From positions 1-64,000 of the forward strand of contig JAACSL010000017.1 in NCBI GenBank assembly GCA_009993955.1: a DNA stretch of 64,000 bases. The letters are read 5' to 3'. This DNA comes from Paraglaciecola sp. (lineage in GTDB: Bacteria; Pseudomonadota; Gammaproteobacteria; Enterobacterales; Alteromonadaceae). The notes below the pieces were generated by a model, which ran no database searches, was not told the DNA's origin, and saw nothing but the letters and a program-made list of their open reading frames with translations. Below, piece by piece: positions 48,111 to 56,798 of this stretch. Each line of letters starts with the position of its first letter. Within the stretch, counting starts at the first letter, position 1. The translations under genes and the position numbers were made by a program.

Positions 48111-48416
48111 CTAGGCTATTTGGAATTTTTTATCAAAACGGGCTATTTGCAATATTTTAAGCACCTGAGGGCGACACTGTTCAATTTTAAATTGACTGAC
48201 TTTATCGCTCAGAGTTTTGTGCATATTCAGTAACATGCCCAATGCTGAACTGTCCATGTATTCTGTTTTTTGCAAGTTTATCACTATACAAGTGAAGTCT
48301 GTCGGTTCTGCTGTATAAGCCAATCGGAATTCTTGAACTTTGGTATAATCAAACTTTTCTTCAACAAAAATGGTTAAAGTTTTACCATCGTCTGAATATT
48401 CTCTGTCTAAACTCAT
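48111..48416 (-). CDS. crsA: STAS-domain anti-sigma antagonist, CrsA-like
   Basis: 101 residues, a single STAS domain. The phosphorylatable serine is in EYMDSSALGMLL (about 54-65), where the kinase module of CrsR would phosphorylate it and the PP2C module would remove phosphate. Twelve bases separate it from the crsR-like gene, so co-translation is likely. In Shewanella, CrsA frees RpoS from CrsR when unphosphorylated; the same is inferred here. Confidence 0.85.
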   Translation of the reverse strand: MSLDREYSDDGKTLTIFVEEKFDYTKVQEFRLAYTAEPTDFTCIVINLQKTEYMDSSALGMLLNMHKTLSDKVSQFKIEQCRPQVLKILQIARFDKKFQIA

Positions 48417-48552
48417 CTACATCCCCACTCTAAAAAATTAAACATAAATGTTACATTTAGCCTTTAGTTTACTGCCTTTATCTGTAAAGAATAGCGCTTT
48501 TTTAATACAATCACGCATAATCCGACATTAACAGAATAATAGGTTAACAGAC

Positions 48553-48873
48553 ATGCGCGACAACTTACTCGTGTTTAGTACGGAGCAAGGCAGAATCAAA
48601 AGCAATGATACCCCGCTAACGCGTCCCAAAGGCGATGGAATAGTCAGGATTAGACGAGAAACCAAAGGTAGAAAAGGTAAAGGGGTGACAACTGTCAGTG
48701 GCTTGGCCTTGACTGACCAAGAGCTAAAAGATATGTGCTCTAAACTGAAAAAAATGTGTGGAACGGGGGGAGCGTTAAAAGACGGGATCATTGAAATTCA
48801 AGGTGATAATCGCGATAAGATCAAAGCATGCCTTGAGGAACTAGGGCATACTGTGAAGCTCGCTGGTGGATAA
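48553..48873 (+). CDS. yciH: SUI1/YciH-family translation factor homologue
   Basis: 106 residues of the eIF1/SUI1 fold: basic N-terminal half (RPKGDGIVRIRRETKGRKGKGVTTVSG), then LTDQELKDMCSKLKKMCGTGGALKDGIIEIQGDNR and the C-terminal helix IKACLEELGHTVKLAGG. Bacterial YciH binds the 30S and shares the eIF1 fold; in vitro it can influence initiation fidelity, and its cellular role is not firm. Same strand and 22 bases before the two-receiver regulator, so they form an operon. Confidence 0.9.
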   Translation: MRDNLLVFSTEQGRIKSNDTPLTRPKGDGIVRIRRETKGRKGKGVTTVSGLALTDQELKDMCSKLKKMCGTGGALKDGIIEIQGDNRDKIKACLEELGHTVKLAGG

Positions 48874-48895
48874 TCAATAAAAAGTAGGAGAGAAA

Positions 48896-49696
48896 ATGCG
48901 ACAATTGTCTTTAGCCGAATTAAATATCGTCTTAGTGGAACCATCCGAAACTCAGCGTAAGATCATTACCAATAAATTGGTAGATGAACAAATATTACAC
49001 GTTGCAGTGGCGGGCACTGTCAAAGAGGCCGTCACCGTAATTGATGTCAGTGCCCCAGATTTAATTGTCAGCGCCATGTATTTTGAAGACGGCACAGGTT
49101 TAGATATCCTCAAGCAGATCAAAAACAGTAGCACCCAAGCTGGCGTGCCTTTTATGTTGGTGTCCAGCGAAAACCGTCCGGAAAAATTAGAAGAATTCAA
49201 ACAAGCTGGGGTGGCAGCCATATTACCCAAGCCATTTACCACCGAAAACCTCAGTCGCGCCTTGAGTTCATCTTTGGCTTTAATTAATGCCGACGAGTTA
49301 GAACTGGAATTATTTGACGTACATAACGTGCGGGTTTTGCTGGTTGACGACAGCAAGTTAGCCAGAAACCACATCAGTAGAGTGCTGAAAAGCATGGGAT
49401 TGCATAATATTCTTGAGGCAGAAAACGGTGCTCAAGCCCTCACCTTATTAAAAGACCATACCTTTGACATCGTCTTTACCGACTACAACATGCCGGAAAT
49501 GGATGGACGAGAACTGTCAGAATTTATTCGTTTTAACCCAGAAACAGCTCACTTGCCCATTATCATGGTTACCAGTGAATCTTCCAGCAGTTTGCACATG
49601 GCCAATATCCATCAAACAGGCATCAATGCCCTGTGTAACAAACCGTTTGAAATCACCGAAGTACGCAAGATGCTGGTTAACTTATTGGGCCACTAA
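48896..49696 (+). CDS. Two-receiver response regulator with a degenerate first domain
   Basis: 266 residues, no output domain. First receiver (about 10-125) has lost its phosphorylation site: the acidic pair is E15-P16 and the phosphoacceptor position is A60 (IVSAMYF), while K112 is kept. The second (about 145-262) is intact: D151/D152, D196 (FTDYNMPEMDG), Thr/Ser switch in VTSES and Lys in CNKPF. The first domain is therefore probably a dimerisation or target-binding module and the second the phospho-switch. AGGAGAG eight bases upstream. No partner kinase is adjacent; it is divergent from the crsA/crsR pair. Confidence 0.88.
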   Translation: MRQLSLAELNIVLVEPSETQRKIITNKLVDEQILHVAVAGTVKEAVTVIDVSAPDLIVSAMYFEDGTGLDILKQIKNSSTQAGVPFMLVSSENRPEKLEEFKQAGVAAILPKPFTTENLSRALSSSLALINADELELELFDVHNVRVLLVDDSKLARNHISRVLKSMGLHNILEAENGAQALTLLKDHTFDIVFTDYNMPEMDGRELSEFIRFNPETAHLPIIMVTSESSSSLHMANIHQTGINALCNKPFEITEVRKMLVNLLGH

Positions 49697-49902
49697 ACCC
49701 TGGTACTTATCGTTGTTGCTGGGAAAATATACTGGTTATTGTTAATCGCACTAACTTACATATAAATGATTGTTTTTACTGATTGACATGCGCTGAGCAA
49801 CTTACTAAATTCGGCCTCGCTTATGGCTGTTTTCACTCGAGTCAAGGTGTTGATTGAAATATCGACAACGACATGCTTAGGCAATCAGACACAGCGCTCA
49901 AA

Positions 49903-49943
49903 CCTCCATTAGGAGGCAATTTTATTCGATAGGCCTATACCAG
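49903..49943 (+). promoter_or_regulatory. Structured pheA leader
   Basis: CCTCC-ATTA-GGAGG (49903-49916) forms a short hairpin that hides a perfect Shine-Dalgarno core 27 bases before the pheA ATG. ATAGGCCTAT (49929-49938) is a 10-base palindrome just before the start. No Phe-rich leader peptide is visible, so classic pheL attenuation is not supported. Confidence 0.4.
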
Positions 49944-51128
49944 ATGTCATCAACTGAACTAGAAATCATCAGAGATAAAATCACTGATATCGACAACCAA
50001 ATTCTTAGCCTATTGGCTAGCAGACAACAACTCACCACCCAAGTGGCCGAGACCAAGATAACCCAACATATCCCGGTGCGTGACCAAAAACGTGAAGAAC
50101 AACTTTTAATACGTTTGATCAAGCAAGGTAAACAAGTTGGCTTAGACGCTCACTACGTGACTCAGTTGTTTCATGTCATCATTGAAGACTCAGTACTGAA
50201 TCAACAAGCGATCCTGGCTGCCCGCGCAAATCCGGGTAGCACCTTACCACTGAATCGCGTGGCCTTCTTGGGCAATAAAGGCTCATACAGCTATTTAGCC
50301 ACGCAAAAATATTTTGCGCGTCGCCCGGGTGAATTATTAGAGCTGGGCTGTCAAAGTTTTGCTGAAATCATTCACAAAGTTGAAACCAGTGAAGCAGACT
50401 ACGCGGTGTTACCCATTGAAAATACCTCATCAGGTAGTATCAATGAGGTCTATGACCAGCTGCAACACACACATTTATCCATTATTGGCGAGCTAACCCA
50501 CCCCATCAAACATGCCTTATTGGTGTCGGGCAATGTCGAACTTAGCCAAGTCAAAACCTTGTATGCTCATCCGCAAGTCTTTGCTCAGTGCAGTCATTTT
50601 TTAGCGGAACTTGGCAACGTAGAAGTTAAAACCTGCGACAGCACCTCAGCTGCCATGTTGATGGTGAGCGAACTAAAACGGGCAGATATTGCCGCCATTG
50701 GCAGTGAAGCAGGTGGTGCTTTATATGGTCTGCATGCGATTAAGTCAAACTTAGCGAATCAGAAAGAGAATCACAGTCGTTTTATTGTGGTGGCCAGAAA
50801 CGCGGTAAAAGTGCCCTTGCAAGTACCCGCCAAAACCACCATTGTTATGTCGACAATTCAAAAGCCAGGGGCACTGGTTGAAGCATTGATAGTGTTAAGA
50901 GACAACCAAATCAACATGACTAAACTGGAGTCACGCCCCATCACGGGCAACCCATGGGAAGAAATGTTTTACTTGGACGTGGAAGGCAATATTCAAGACG
51001 GGCCAATGCAACTGGCCATCGACGAACTGAAAGCCACAACACGTTTTATTAAAGTCTTAGGTTGTTACCCAAGTGAAGAAATCAATCCCACTAAAGTCGC
51101 GGCTGCTCACGCCTTAAGTGCAGAGTAA
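49944..51128 (+). CDS. pheA: Bifunctional chorismate mutase/prephenate dehydratase
   Basis: 394 residues: AroQ chorismate mutase helix bundle (about 1-90; RDKITDIDNQILSLLASRQQL ends in the active-site Arg region), prephenate dehydratase (about 100-280; VAFLGNKGSYSYLA, VLPIENTSSGSINEVYD with the catalytic Thr), and an ACT domain (about 295-380; ESRPITGNPWEEMFYLD) for Phe feedback. Converts chorismate to phenylpyruvate. Convergent with tyrA-aroF, the E. coli arrangement, but a chemoreceptor gene sits between. Binding site is AGG ten bases upstream. Confidence 0.95.
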   Translation: MSSTELEIIRDKITDIDNQILSLLASRQQLTTQVAETKITQHIPVRDQKREEQLLIRLIKQGKQVGLDAHYVTQLFHVIIEDSVLNQQAILAARANPGSTLPLNRVAFLGNKGSYSYLATQKYFARRPGELLELGCQSFAEIIHKVETSEADYAVLPIENTSSGSINEVYDQLQHTHLSIIGELTHPIKHALLVSGNVELSQVKTLYAHPQVFAQCSHFLAELGNVEVKTCDSTSAAMLMVSELKRADIAAIGSEAGGALYGLHAIKSNLANQKENHSRFIVVARNAVKVPLQVPAKTTIVMSTIQKPGALVEALIVLRDNQINMTKLESRPITGNPWEEMFYLDVEGNIQDGPMQLAIDELKATTRFIKVLGCYPSEEINPTKVAAAHALSAE

Positions 51129-51137
51129 ACCAGCCAA

Positions 51138-51179
51138 AAAAAAGCCGCTATCCATCATCCTGGTTAGCGGCTTTTTTTG
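51138..51179. terminator. Bidirectional terminator after pheA
   Basis: AAAGCCGCTA (51141-51150) pairs with TAGCGGCTTT (51165-51174), eight A before and seven T after. It stops pheA and probably the chemoreceptor gene on the other strand. Confidence 0.85.
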
Positions 51180-51193
51180 TGTTTCATTACTGA

Positions 51194-53508
51194 CTAGACT
51201 TTAAAACGTTCCACTAAGGCATGGGTTTGGGCAGCGGTTTCCGCCAAACTTTGTGCGGCTTGTTTGATTTGCTGCGATCCCAATTCCACATCCGCCGACA
51301 AGTCACTAATTTGCTGCACACTTTTCACCACAGAGTTTGATGTCTGATTTTGCTCTTCGGTGGCAGAGGCCACAGATTCAGTGAGCTCCATAACCTGGCG
51401 CAAATTAGCAGCCAGCTCATCCATGGCAACGGTTACTAAATCAACTAAATGTATTCCACCGTCTGCTGCTGCCGTTGCACGCTCCATAGAATGCACCGAT
51501 TTCGCGGCACTTTGATTCATCACTTCAACGAGTTTAGAAATCTCCACCGTGCTTTCCTGCGACCGGATTGCCAAAGCCCGCACTTCGTCAGCCACCACTG
51601 AGAACCCACGTCCTGCTTCGCCTGCCCTTGCCGCTTCAATGGCGGCATTGAGGGCCAACAAGTTCGTTTGGTCGGCAATACTGGTGATCACATTTAACAC
51701 TGAGGTGATTTGGTTAACCTCATTTTTCAAACTGCCGATTACTTTGCTCGAGTCATCAATGAGCTTCACTAACAACTTAATATTTTGCGCGGCCATGTCG
51801 GCTCGCTCCATGTTTTCTTTTAGGCTTTTTTGTGCACCTAAGCTCCGGTCGCTGGTACGCACCGTTGATTTACTCACATCATCAACCGCTTCCGATAATT
51901 GTTGCATGGCAGTCGCGACCATATGGGTCTGGTCACGCTGCAAGGTAGTTTTTTCCCCAGTACTTTTGGTGACCAAACTTAATTCTTCTGACGCCGACGC
52001 TAGCGTGTCGGCATTCACCTTAATTTGCGCCACAATGTCACGGATCTGCGCGATAAAAATGTTAAAACCACCAACAATCCGATTGATTTCAGGAATGTTG
52101 TCGGCCTTTAATTGAATGGTTAAGTCACCATTACCGGTTGCCAAACTGTCACATACTTTACCCAAACGAGTGAGTGGGCGAACCAAGGTTGCCGTCAACC
52201 ATAGGGCAATAAGAATTGACACAGCTAAAAGTGCAACACTAATACCCACCGTAGATGACACCAAAGAATTACGCAGATCACGCGCAGGTTTTAAGGCCTC
52301 ATCGACGTCAACCTCGGCAAGTAAGGCCATCGTTTGTTGACCAATCTTAACGGGGTAGAAGGCCGAAAACACCTCCACACCACGGTAGTCTTTAACGACT
52401 TCAAAACCAGATTTCCCCATTAAGGCCTGCTTGGACGTCAATGATTCAACTGGTTGTATACCAACTGAGGTGCCTCGAGAGTTAATTTCTTTTGCTTGTG
52501 CTGGGTATTTATTTTCAATGGCCTTAATATAACCGGCTTGGTCTTCTAAGAAAAACCGACTTTCTGTTAATAATACTCCCGCTGGCGTAGTCAGATAGGT
52601 TTCACCCGATAAACCAAAGCCTTTCTCCTGCCATTTTTTGCCGTGAGTTAACAAGCGACTGATCCTATCTAAGGGCATTTGAAAAATAAGCACACCAATG
52701 GTTTTTCCTTTATCGATGATCGGTGTGGCGGCAAACCCTGCCAGCGCATCATAAGACGGCAGGTAGGGTTCAAAAGAACTGATGAATACCTCATCTGTCG
52801 TGGCACTGGCGGCCCGCTTGTATACCTCACCAATACCGGTGTCGGCATATGGGCCATTTTTTACACTGGTGGCAAAATCCAATTCTTTGAACACCGAATA
52901 CACAATGTTGCCAGTGTCGACATCAGCAATAAAAATATCGTAATAGCCAAATTCCTGTAAGAAATGGCGAAAATTGGCGTGATACTCACTGTGAACTTTG
53001 GCGTATTCAGTGCCGTTGCCAACCGCCACAAGGCTATCTTTCTCGCCTAAAGGAAACGATGAATTAGCAATAAAGTCGTATTGTAAACTTAAGGCTGTAT
53101 CACCTAATTTTGACAGGATCCCGCTGCTACCTTGCACCGATTTGTTATTCAGTTCAAGGTACTTACCGGCAAACTCGGTATCATAGTAACTGCTGAGTTT
53201 AGCCTGACGATTGGCGATTTGTCCTCGCTCATTGGCGTAATTATTGAAGCCTGGGATAAAGCGTTTGGTGGCATCGATGGTAGATAAATTAAATGCTGTT
53301 GTTTGGATTTGTGATTTCACAGTTTCAAAATAGTCGGTAACAGCCTCAGAGTTTGTACGTTTTGGGAAATGAGGCGTTTTTCTACCGAGTTGGTTAACGC
53401 TGTATCTGATTGGCTTACAGCCATTTGGATGGAAACACTGCTCAACACACCGACGGTAAACACTACAATTGCAATAAATGCTAACAACAAACGCAACTTC
53501 AACGTCAT
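51194..53508 (-). pseudogene. Methyl-accepting chemotaxis protein with an N-terminal frameshift
   Basis: The true start is ATG 53508, with GGAGCAAGG just upstream, encoding [17 protein letters not shown], the first membrane helix of chemoreceptors, up to about [10 protein letters not shown]. From there the coding sense moves to the -1 frame near 53350: in the first frame a TGA comes at 53319, while the second continues [15 protein letters not shown]..., the family's next helix. The rest is a full dCACHE ligand domain (about 55-330), TM2, HAMP and the methyl-accepting domain with the hairpin tip [16 protein letters not shown]. It may be a one-base deletion, an assembly error or, less likely, programmed slippage. 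Not obviously decayed elsewhere. Confidence 0.8.
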
Positions 53509-53676
53509 TACCTTGCTCCACCTGTAAAATTGCCCACGATTACTTACCGCTAATTTGCTAATTTACTCTAGCATGACCATCAAGCAATTCAACTAAACGC
53601 TTGATTTTATTACAAGCTACTGCATGAACCTCCACAATAGCATCAACTAAGTCGTACTTATGTTTAGCGAAAATAT

Positions 53677-54813
53677 TCACTCGCTCCACGTTCGATCATC
53701 ATCGGCTTTCAGTAACAGCTTTTTACTGTCAACTAAGGATTGTTTGGCGTAATCGCCGAACCAAGAACCAATTTTAAGAAAGCGTTTAATGAATTCGCCT
53801 TTGTTCTTTGTCGCCACAAGATCTAATCCTTGGTTAAACTGTTGGGCAAATTTACCCAATAAATCGACACTTGCCTCATTGTCGAAAATGATATCGGCAT
53901 ACAACGTCGGATCCTGAGCAAATAATCGCCCCACCATGGCTAATTCGAGACGATAAATGGGTGAACTGAGGGAAATCAGTTGCTTAAGGTTGGGGTTTTC
54001 AGTGGCAAGATGCGCCCCCATCACATAACTACAAAAATGCCGCATAACCTGAATAAACGCCATAGCAGCATCGTGTTCATCCGCTTCACATACTTGTAAG
54101 ATAGCGCCCCACATAGTGATTTGTTGCAGCAACCAGGCGTAATCATCTGCACCGCGACCATGACACACCACCACCACCTGTTTCACTAAACTTGCGACAT
54201 CAGGACCAAACATGGGGTGTAAGCCCAAAACGGGACCTTGGTGGGCCTTTAACATAGCCAAAAGGGGTTTTTGTTTGGTGCTGGTTACATCGGCTAAAAT
54301 GCAATTTCGGGGTAAGGTTGTTAACTTAGCAATCACCGCTTCTGTTAACTTAATGGGTACCGCCACCAACACCAAACCTGCATCTGCAAACATCTCATCG
54401 GCCTGCGGCCAGTCGTGCTGTTCTAATACCACAACCGTGTATGCGCTGCGGCGAAACATGTCAACAAAAATGCGTCCCAGTGCGCCCGCCCCGCCAACAA
54501 CAACGATCTTCTTGATAGAGGGATTAGTGCACAAATAATTGACATGTTGAGTATGGTAAGACTCACGCATGATGCGGCGCAGTAAATCCTCAACCAAGAT
54601 GGGGGGCACACCGCTCTGTTTGGCTTGTTGGCGGCGTTTTTTAATTAACTCCGCCTCACGTTCAGGCACGTAAATAGGTAAACCTACTTGGCTCTTGTAC
54701 TGCCCAACCTTTGCCGTTAATGCCGCTCGCTTTGCTAATATCTCAACCAGTTGACTGTCTAACTGATCAATTTGCTGCCTGAGTTCATCAAGGGTACTGG
54801 GCAATGTAGCCAT
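53677..54813 (-). CDS. tyrA: Bifunctional chorismate mutase/prephenate dehydrogenase
   Basis: 378 residues: AroQ mutase (about 1-90; LDELRQQIDQLDSQLVEILAKRA) followed by NAD-binding dehydrogenase (about 100-370) with Rossmann loop VVVGGAGALGRIFVDMF and the active-site region GLHPMFGPD (about 196). Converts chorismate to 4-hydroxyphenylpyruvate. Twelve bases after aroF on the same strand, so one operon; convergent with pheA. Confidence 0.95.
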   Translation of the reverse strand: MATLPSTLDELRQQIDQLDSQLVEILAKRAALTAKVGQYKSQVGLPIYVPEREAELIKKRRQQAKQSGVPPILVEDLLRRIMRESYHTQHVNYLCTNPSIKKIVVVGGAGALGRIFVDMFRRSAYTVVVLEQHDWPQADEMFADAGLVLVAVPIKLTEAVIAKLTTLPRNCILADVTSTKQKPLLAMLKAHQGPVLGLHPMFGPDVASLVKQVVVVCHGRGADDYAWLLQQITMWGAILQVCEADEHDAAMAFIQVMRHFCSYVMGAHLATENPNLKQLISLSSPIYRLELAMVGRLFAQDPTLYADIIFDNEASVDLLGKFAQQFNQGLDLVATKNKGEFIKRFLKIGSWFGDYAKQSLVDSKKLLLKADDDRTWSE

Positions 54814-54825
54814 AAAATTTCCTAT

Positions 54826-55917
54826 TTATTGACGGTCATTGAGCTTGTTCAAGCGCATGGGTAAGACCGTGATCAATTTATCGCGCATCAGATTAATGAC
54901 ATCATCCGTTTGTTGCCAATCAATACAACCGTCGGTAATGGATACGCCGTACTGCAAATCTTCCACGGCTTTACCTTCACTACTTTGATTACCTAAATTT
55001 AAGTGGCTTTCCAGCATAACACCAATAACTGACTGATTTCCTTCTAAAATCTGGTTGACAACGTTTTGCGCCACTAATGGTTGACGATGAAAATCTTTGC
55101 TTGAGTTGGCATGACTGCAGTCAATGACTAAGCCGGCATTCAGTTTAGACTTTTGTAACTCAGCTTCGCAATCGGCAACACACACAGAATCAAAATTAGG
55201 CTGTTTGCCACCACGCAAAATAATGTGACCGTCGGGATTCCCCTGCGTTTGAATAATACTCACTTGTCCATCACCATTGATGCCCATAAAGCTATGGCCG
55301 GAGGCCGCCGATTGCAGGGCATTGATGGCGATGCCTAAACTCCCATCCGTGCCGTTTTTAAATCCTACAGGCATCGACAAACCACTGGCCATTTCGCGAT
55401 GAGTTTGTGACTCGGAGGTCCGTGCACCAATAGCTGACCAGCTAAACAGTTCGGCTAAATATTGTGGACTGATAGGATCTAAGGCTTCAGTGGCCACTGG
55501 AATTTCTAATTCAGCGAGCCAAATTAATAACTCTCTGGCCCGGCGCAAACCGGTCTCGATGTCAAAGGTGCCGTTAATGTGTGGATCATTGATCAATCCT
55601 TTCCACCCCACCGTGGTGCGTGGCTTTTCAAAATACACCCGCATGACGATATACAAGGTGTCTTTACACGATTCATGCAATTCTTTCAGTTTCAGAGCGT
55701 ATTCCTTGGCTGCCTTGATATCATGAATGGAGCAAGGACCACAGATCACCAAAAATCGGTGATCACGACGGTGAATAATATCGCTGATCACGCGTCTAGA
55801 CGCTTGAATGACTTCCAATGAATGCTGACTAACGGGTAACTCGGCTTTTAAAGCAGCGGGGGTAATGAGCACCTGCTCTGAGGTGATGTTAATATTGTTA
55901 ATACTGTCGCGTAACAT
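54826..55917 (-). CDS. aroF: 3-deoxy-7-phosphoheptulonate synthase (AroF type)
   Basis: 363 residues of the type I DAHP synthase family, condensing phosphoenolpyruvate and erythrose-4-phosphate, the first step of the shikimate pathway. Signatures: VICGPCSIHDIKAAKEYA (about 57), VYFEKPRTTVGWKGL (about 95), GARTSESQTHREMASGLSMPVGFKNGTDG (about 163, broken here in two stretches), and VIDCSHANSSKD (about 264). I use aroF because it is joined to tyrA and has a TyrR box upstream, as in E. coli. The effector (Tyr) is inferred from context. Confidence 0.93.
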   Translation of the reverse strand: MLRDSINNINITSEQVLITPAALKAELPVSQHSLEVIQASRRVISDIIHRRDHRFLVICGPCSIHDIKAAKEYALKLKELHESCKDTLYIVMRVYFEKPRTTVGWKGLINDPHINGTFDIETGLRRARELLIWLAELEIPVATEALDPISPQYLAELFSWSAIGARTSESQTHREMASGLSMPVGFKNGTDGSLGIAINALQSAASGHSFMGINGDGQVSIIQTQGNPDGHIILRGGKQPNFDSVCVADCEAELQKSKLNAGLVIDCSHANSSKDFHRQPLVAQNVVNQILEGNQSVIGVMLESHLNLGNQSSEGKAVEDLQYGVSITDGCIDWQQTDDVINLMRDKLITVLPMRLNKLNDRQ

Positions 55918-56016
55918 GCTGAAACTCTTGTAAGTAGTTGGCGGCTAAAAGGTTAGCTGAGAAAAATAAAGGTTAGCGAATAAGGGCAAAACACCTGGGC
56001 TTAAACAGACAAACCA

Positions 56017-56035
56017 TGGTTAAAACGCTTAACCA
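56017..56035. promoter_or_regulatory. Inverted repeat in the aroF upstream region
   Basis: TGGTTAA-AACGC-TTAACCA, seven-base arms around five bases, about 100 bases before the aroF start and 18 bases from the TyrR box. Possibly a second regulatory site. Confidence 0.4.
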
Positions 56036-56053
56036 AAGCAGTAAGAAACGATG

Positions 56054-56071
56054 TGTAAATATTTATTTACT
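56054..56071. promoter_or_regulatory. TyrR box upstream of aroF-tyrA
   Basis: TGTAAATATTTATTTACT matches the consensus TGTAAA-N6-TTTACA in 11 of 12 fixed bases. It lies about 137 bases before the aroF ATG. TyrR control of aroF-tyrA is known in E. coli; here it is inferred from this site. The regulator gene itself is not in the window. Confidence 0.7.
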
Positions 56072-56191
56072 AACTAGCTTTTTCTATATTTGCTAATGGG
56101 ATTGACTTTCTATCAGTTAGCCAAATTCAGAGCAAGTGAAAGTTTAGTTATTGGCTGAAATAAGGTGACTTTGCGCAAATATTCACCACTT

Positions 56192-56764
56192 CTATTGCCT
56201 TTGTGCAGCAGCAATAAATTTAACTGGCTGCGCGGGTACGCCTGCCACCACCGTGTTCGCTGCTACATCTTTATTAACCACAGCGCCGGCGCCAATCATT
56301 GCATTGTCACCAATGTTAACCCCATCCAAAATACATGCCCCCATACCAAGCCAGACCTTATTGCCGATGGTAATGGGTCTGGCGGTTTCAATGCCCTTTG
56401 CTCTTAGCTCTGGATCAAGAGGATGGCTGGCTGTGGATATCATCACACCCGGCCCTATTAAGACATCATCACCAATGGTTACCGGCGCTGCATCTAAAAT
56501 GACCACACCATGGTTTGCATAAAAGTTTTTTCCGGTACTGATGTTGTAGCCGTAATCACAAAAAAAGTGAGGCTCTATCCACGCACCACTGCAGTGACCA
56601 AACAAAGATTTAATGATGGCCCGCATGCCTTTACGGTCGTCAATATCGTGCTGATTAAACTGCTGACACAAACGTTTTGCCCTGGCTCGTTCTGCTTGCA
56701 AGTCTTTGTTGCTGGGAAAATAGGGCATTCCCGCCAACATCTTTTGTTTTTCTGAGAGACTCAT
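56192..56764 (-). CDS. maa: Maltose O-acetyltransferase-like hexapeptide acetyltransferase
   Basis: 190 residues. N-terminal Mac domain (KQKMLAGMPYFPSNKDLQAERARAKRL) then left-handed beta-helix hexapeptide repeats (GDDVLIGPGVMI, GNKVWLGMGACILDG, GAVVNKDVAANTVVAGVPAQPVK) with the active-site His in STASHPLDP (about 112). Acetylates sugars such as glucose or maltose in vitro; natural role unclear. The gene precedes aroF on the same strand with a 270-base gap. Confidence 0.88.
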   Translation of the reverse strand: MSLSEKQKMLAGMPYFPSNKDLQAERARAKRLCQQFNQHDIDDRKGMRAIIKSLFGHCSGAWIEPHFFCDYGYNISTGKNFYANHGVVILDAAPVTIGDDVLIGPGVMISTASHPLDPELRAKGIETARPITIGNKVWLGMGACILDGVNIGDNAMIGAGAVVNKDVAANTVVAGVPAQPVKFIAAAQRQ

Positions 56765-56798
56765 TGTTGGTGTCTAGCTGACATAAGCGGCACCAGAG

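Noticed and set aside
49823-49910. 28-codon frame upstream of pheA as a leader peptide
   Set aside because: It has one Phe only, so it is not a PheL-type attenuator, and no terminator hairpin follows it.
53345-53365. Programmed -1 frameshift in the chemoreceptor
   Set aside because: The heptamer C-CAA-AAC does not fit X-XXY-YYZ well and I see no downstream pseudoknot; an indel is simpler.
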